Shown here one piece after another: positions 22,039-22,096 of a stretch of 22,096 nt of DNA. Origin of the DNA: CAZUMW01 sp964621615. GTDB taxonomy: Bacteria > Desulfobacterota > WTBG01 > CAIYCZ01 > CAIRTM01. Position 1 is the first letter of the stretch, and every line of letters begins with the position of its first letter. The notes below the pieces were generated by a model that had not been told where the DNA came from, did no database searches, and saw nothing but the letters and a program-made list of their open reading frames with translations. The stretch lies in the NCBI GenBank assembly GCA_964621615.1, contig CAZUMW010000061.1, positions 1 through 22,096 on the forward strand. The letters run 5' to 3'. Both the position numbers and the translations under genes were made by a program.

Positions 22039-22096
22039 TAAATCCCAGTAATTTCCGGTTAGGTTTTTGCATATGAATGCGGGCTGAAGTTTTGTT

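Overview
The window is bacterial, with tightly packed genes and short gaps. An outer-membrane barrel protein and several secreted proteins point to a Gram-negative cell. The abundance of ferredoxins, non-cubane Fe-S (CCG) domains and flavoproteins points to an anaerobic or low-oxygen lifestyle. I cannot place the organism below that level. Desulfobacterota-like or Spirochaetota-like anaerobes are guesses only, and I saw no rRNA or tRNA gene.

Left part (1-5543): a plus-strand series encoding a metal-dependent amidohydrolase, a thiolase, a DUF1302-type outer-membrane protein, an iron-sulfur flavoprotein and a PNPOx-like split-barrel flavoprotein. It ends at a strong intrinsic terminator (5498-5543). 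The set looks catabolic (uptake, hydrolysis or decarboxylation, CoA thiolysis, flavin redox), but the substrate is not readable from the sequence.

Centre (5600-12440): after a pair of REP-like palindromes, a near-consensus promoter with a MarR-type palindrome at its predicted start drives a GlcD-like FAD dehydrogenase and a GlcF/HdrD-like Fe-S partner. A second similar palindrome precedes a MarR regulator gene. The regulator is followed by the most unusual part of the window: a 2[4Fe-4S] ferredoxin domain fused to a protein resembling ferredoxin-dependent bilin reductases (FDBR), a second stand-alone FDBR-like protein, a geranylgeranyl-reductase-family flavoprotein and a small 2[4Fe-4S] ferredoxin. 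I read this as a candidate ferredoxin-driven reductase module for a conjugated substrate such as a linear tetrapyrrole. The family assignment is a by-eye alignment and the substrate is inference.

Right part (12440-22096): a gap with three more REP-like palindromes leads to asnS, a cyclic-nucleotide-binding-domain/Ser-Thr kinase fusion, an unrecorded-looking basic 56-residue ORF, an SGNH hydrolase and two secreted cysteine-rich proteins of unknown function. On the minus strand are uvrA, a Phd/VapC-type toxin-antitoxin pair with a palindromic operator over its promoter, and pdxA. The window ends in G/C-run palindromic repeats.
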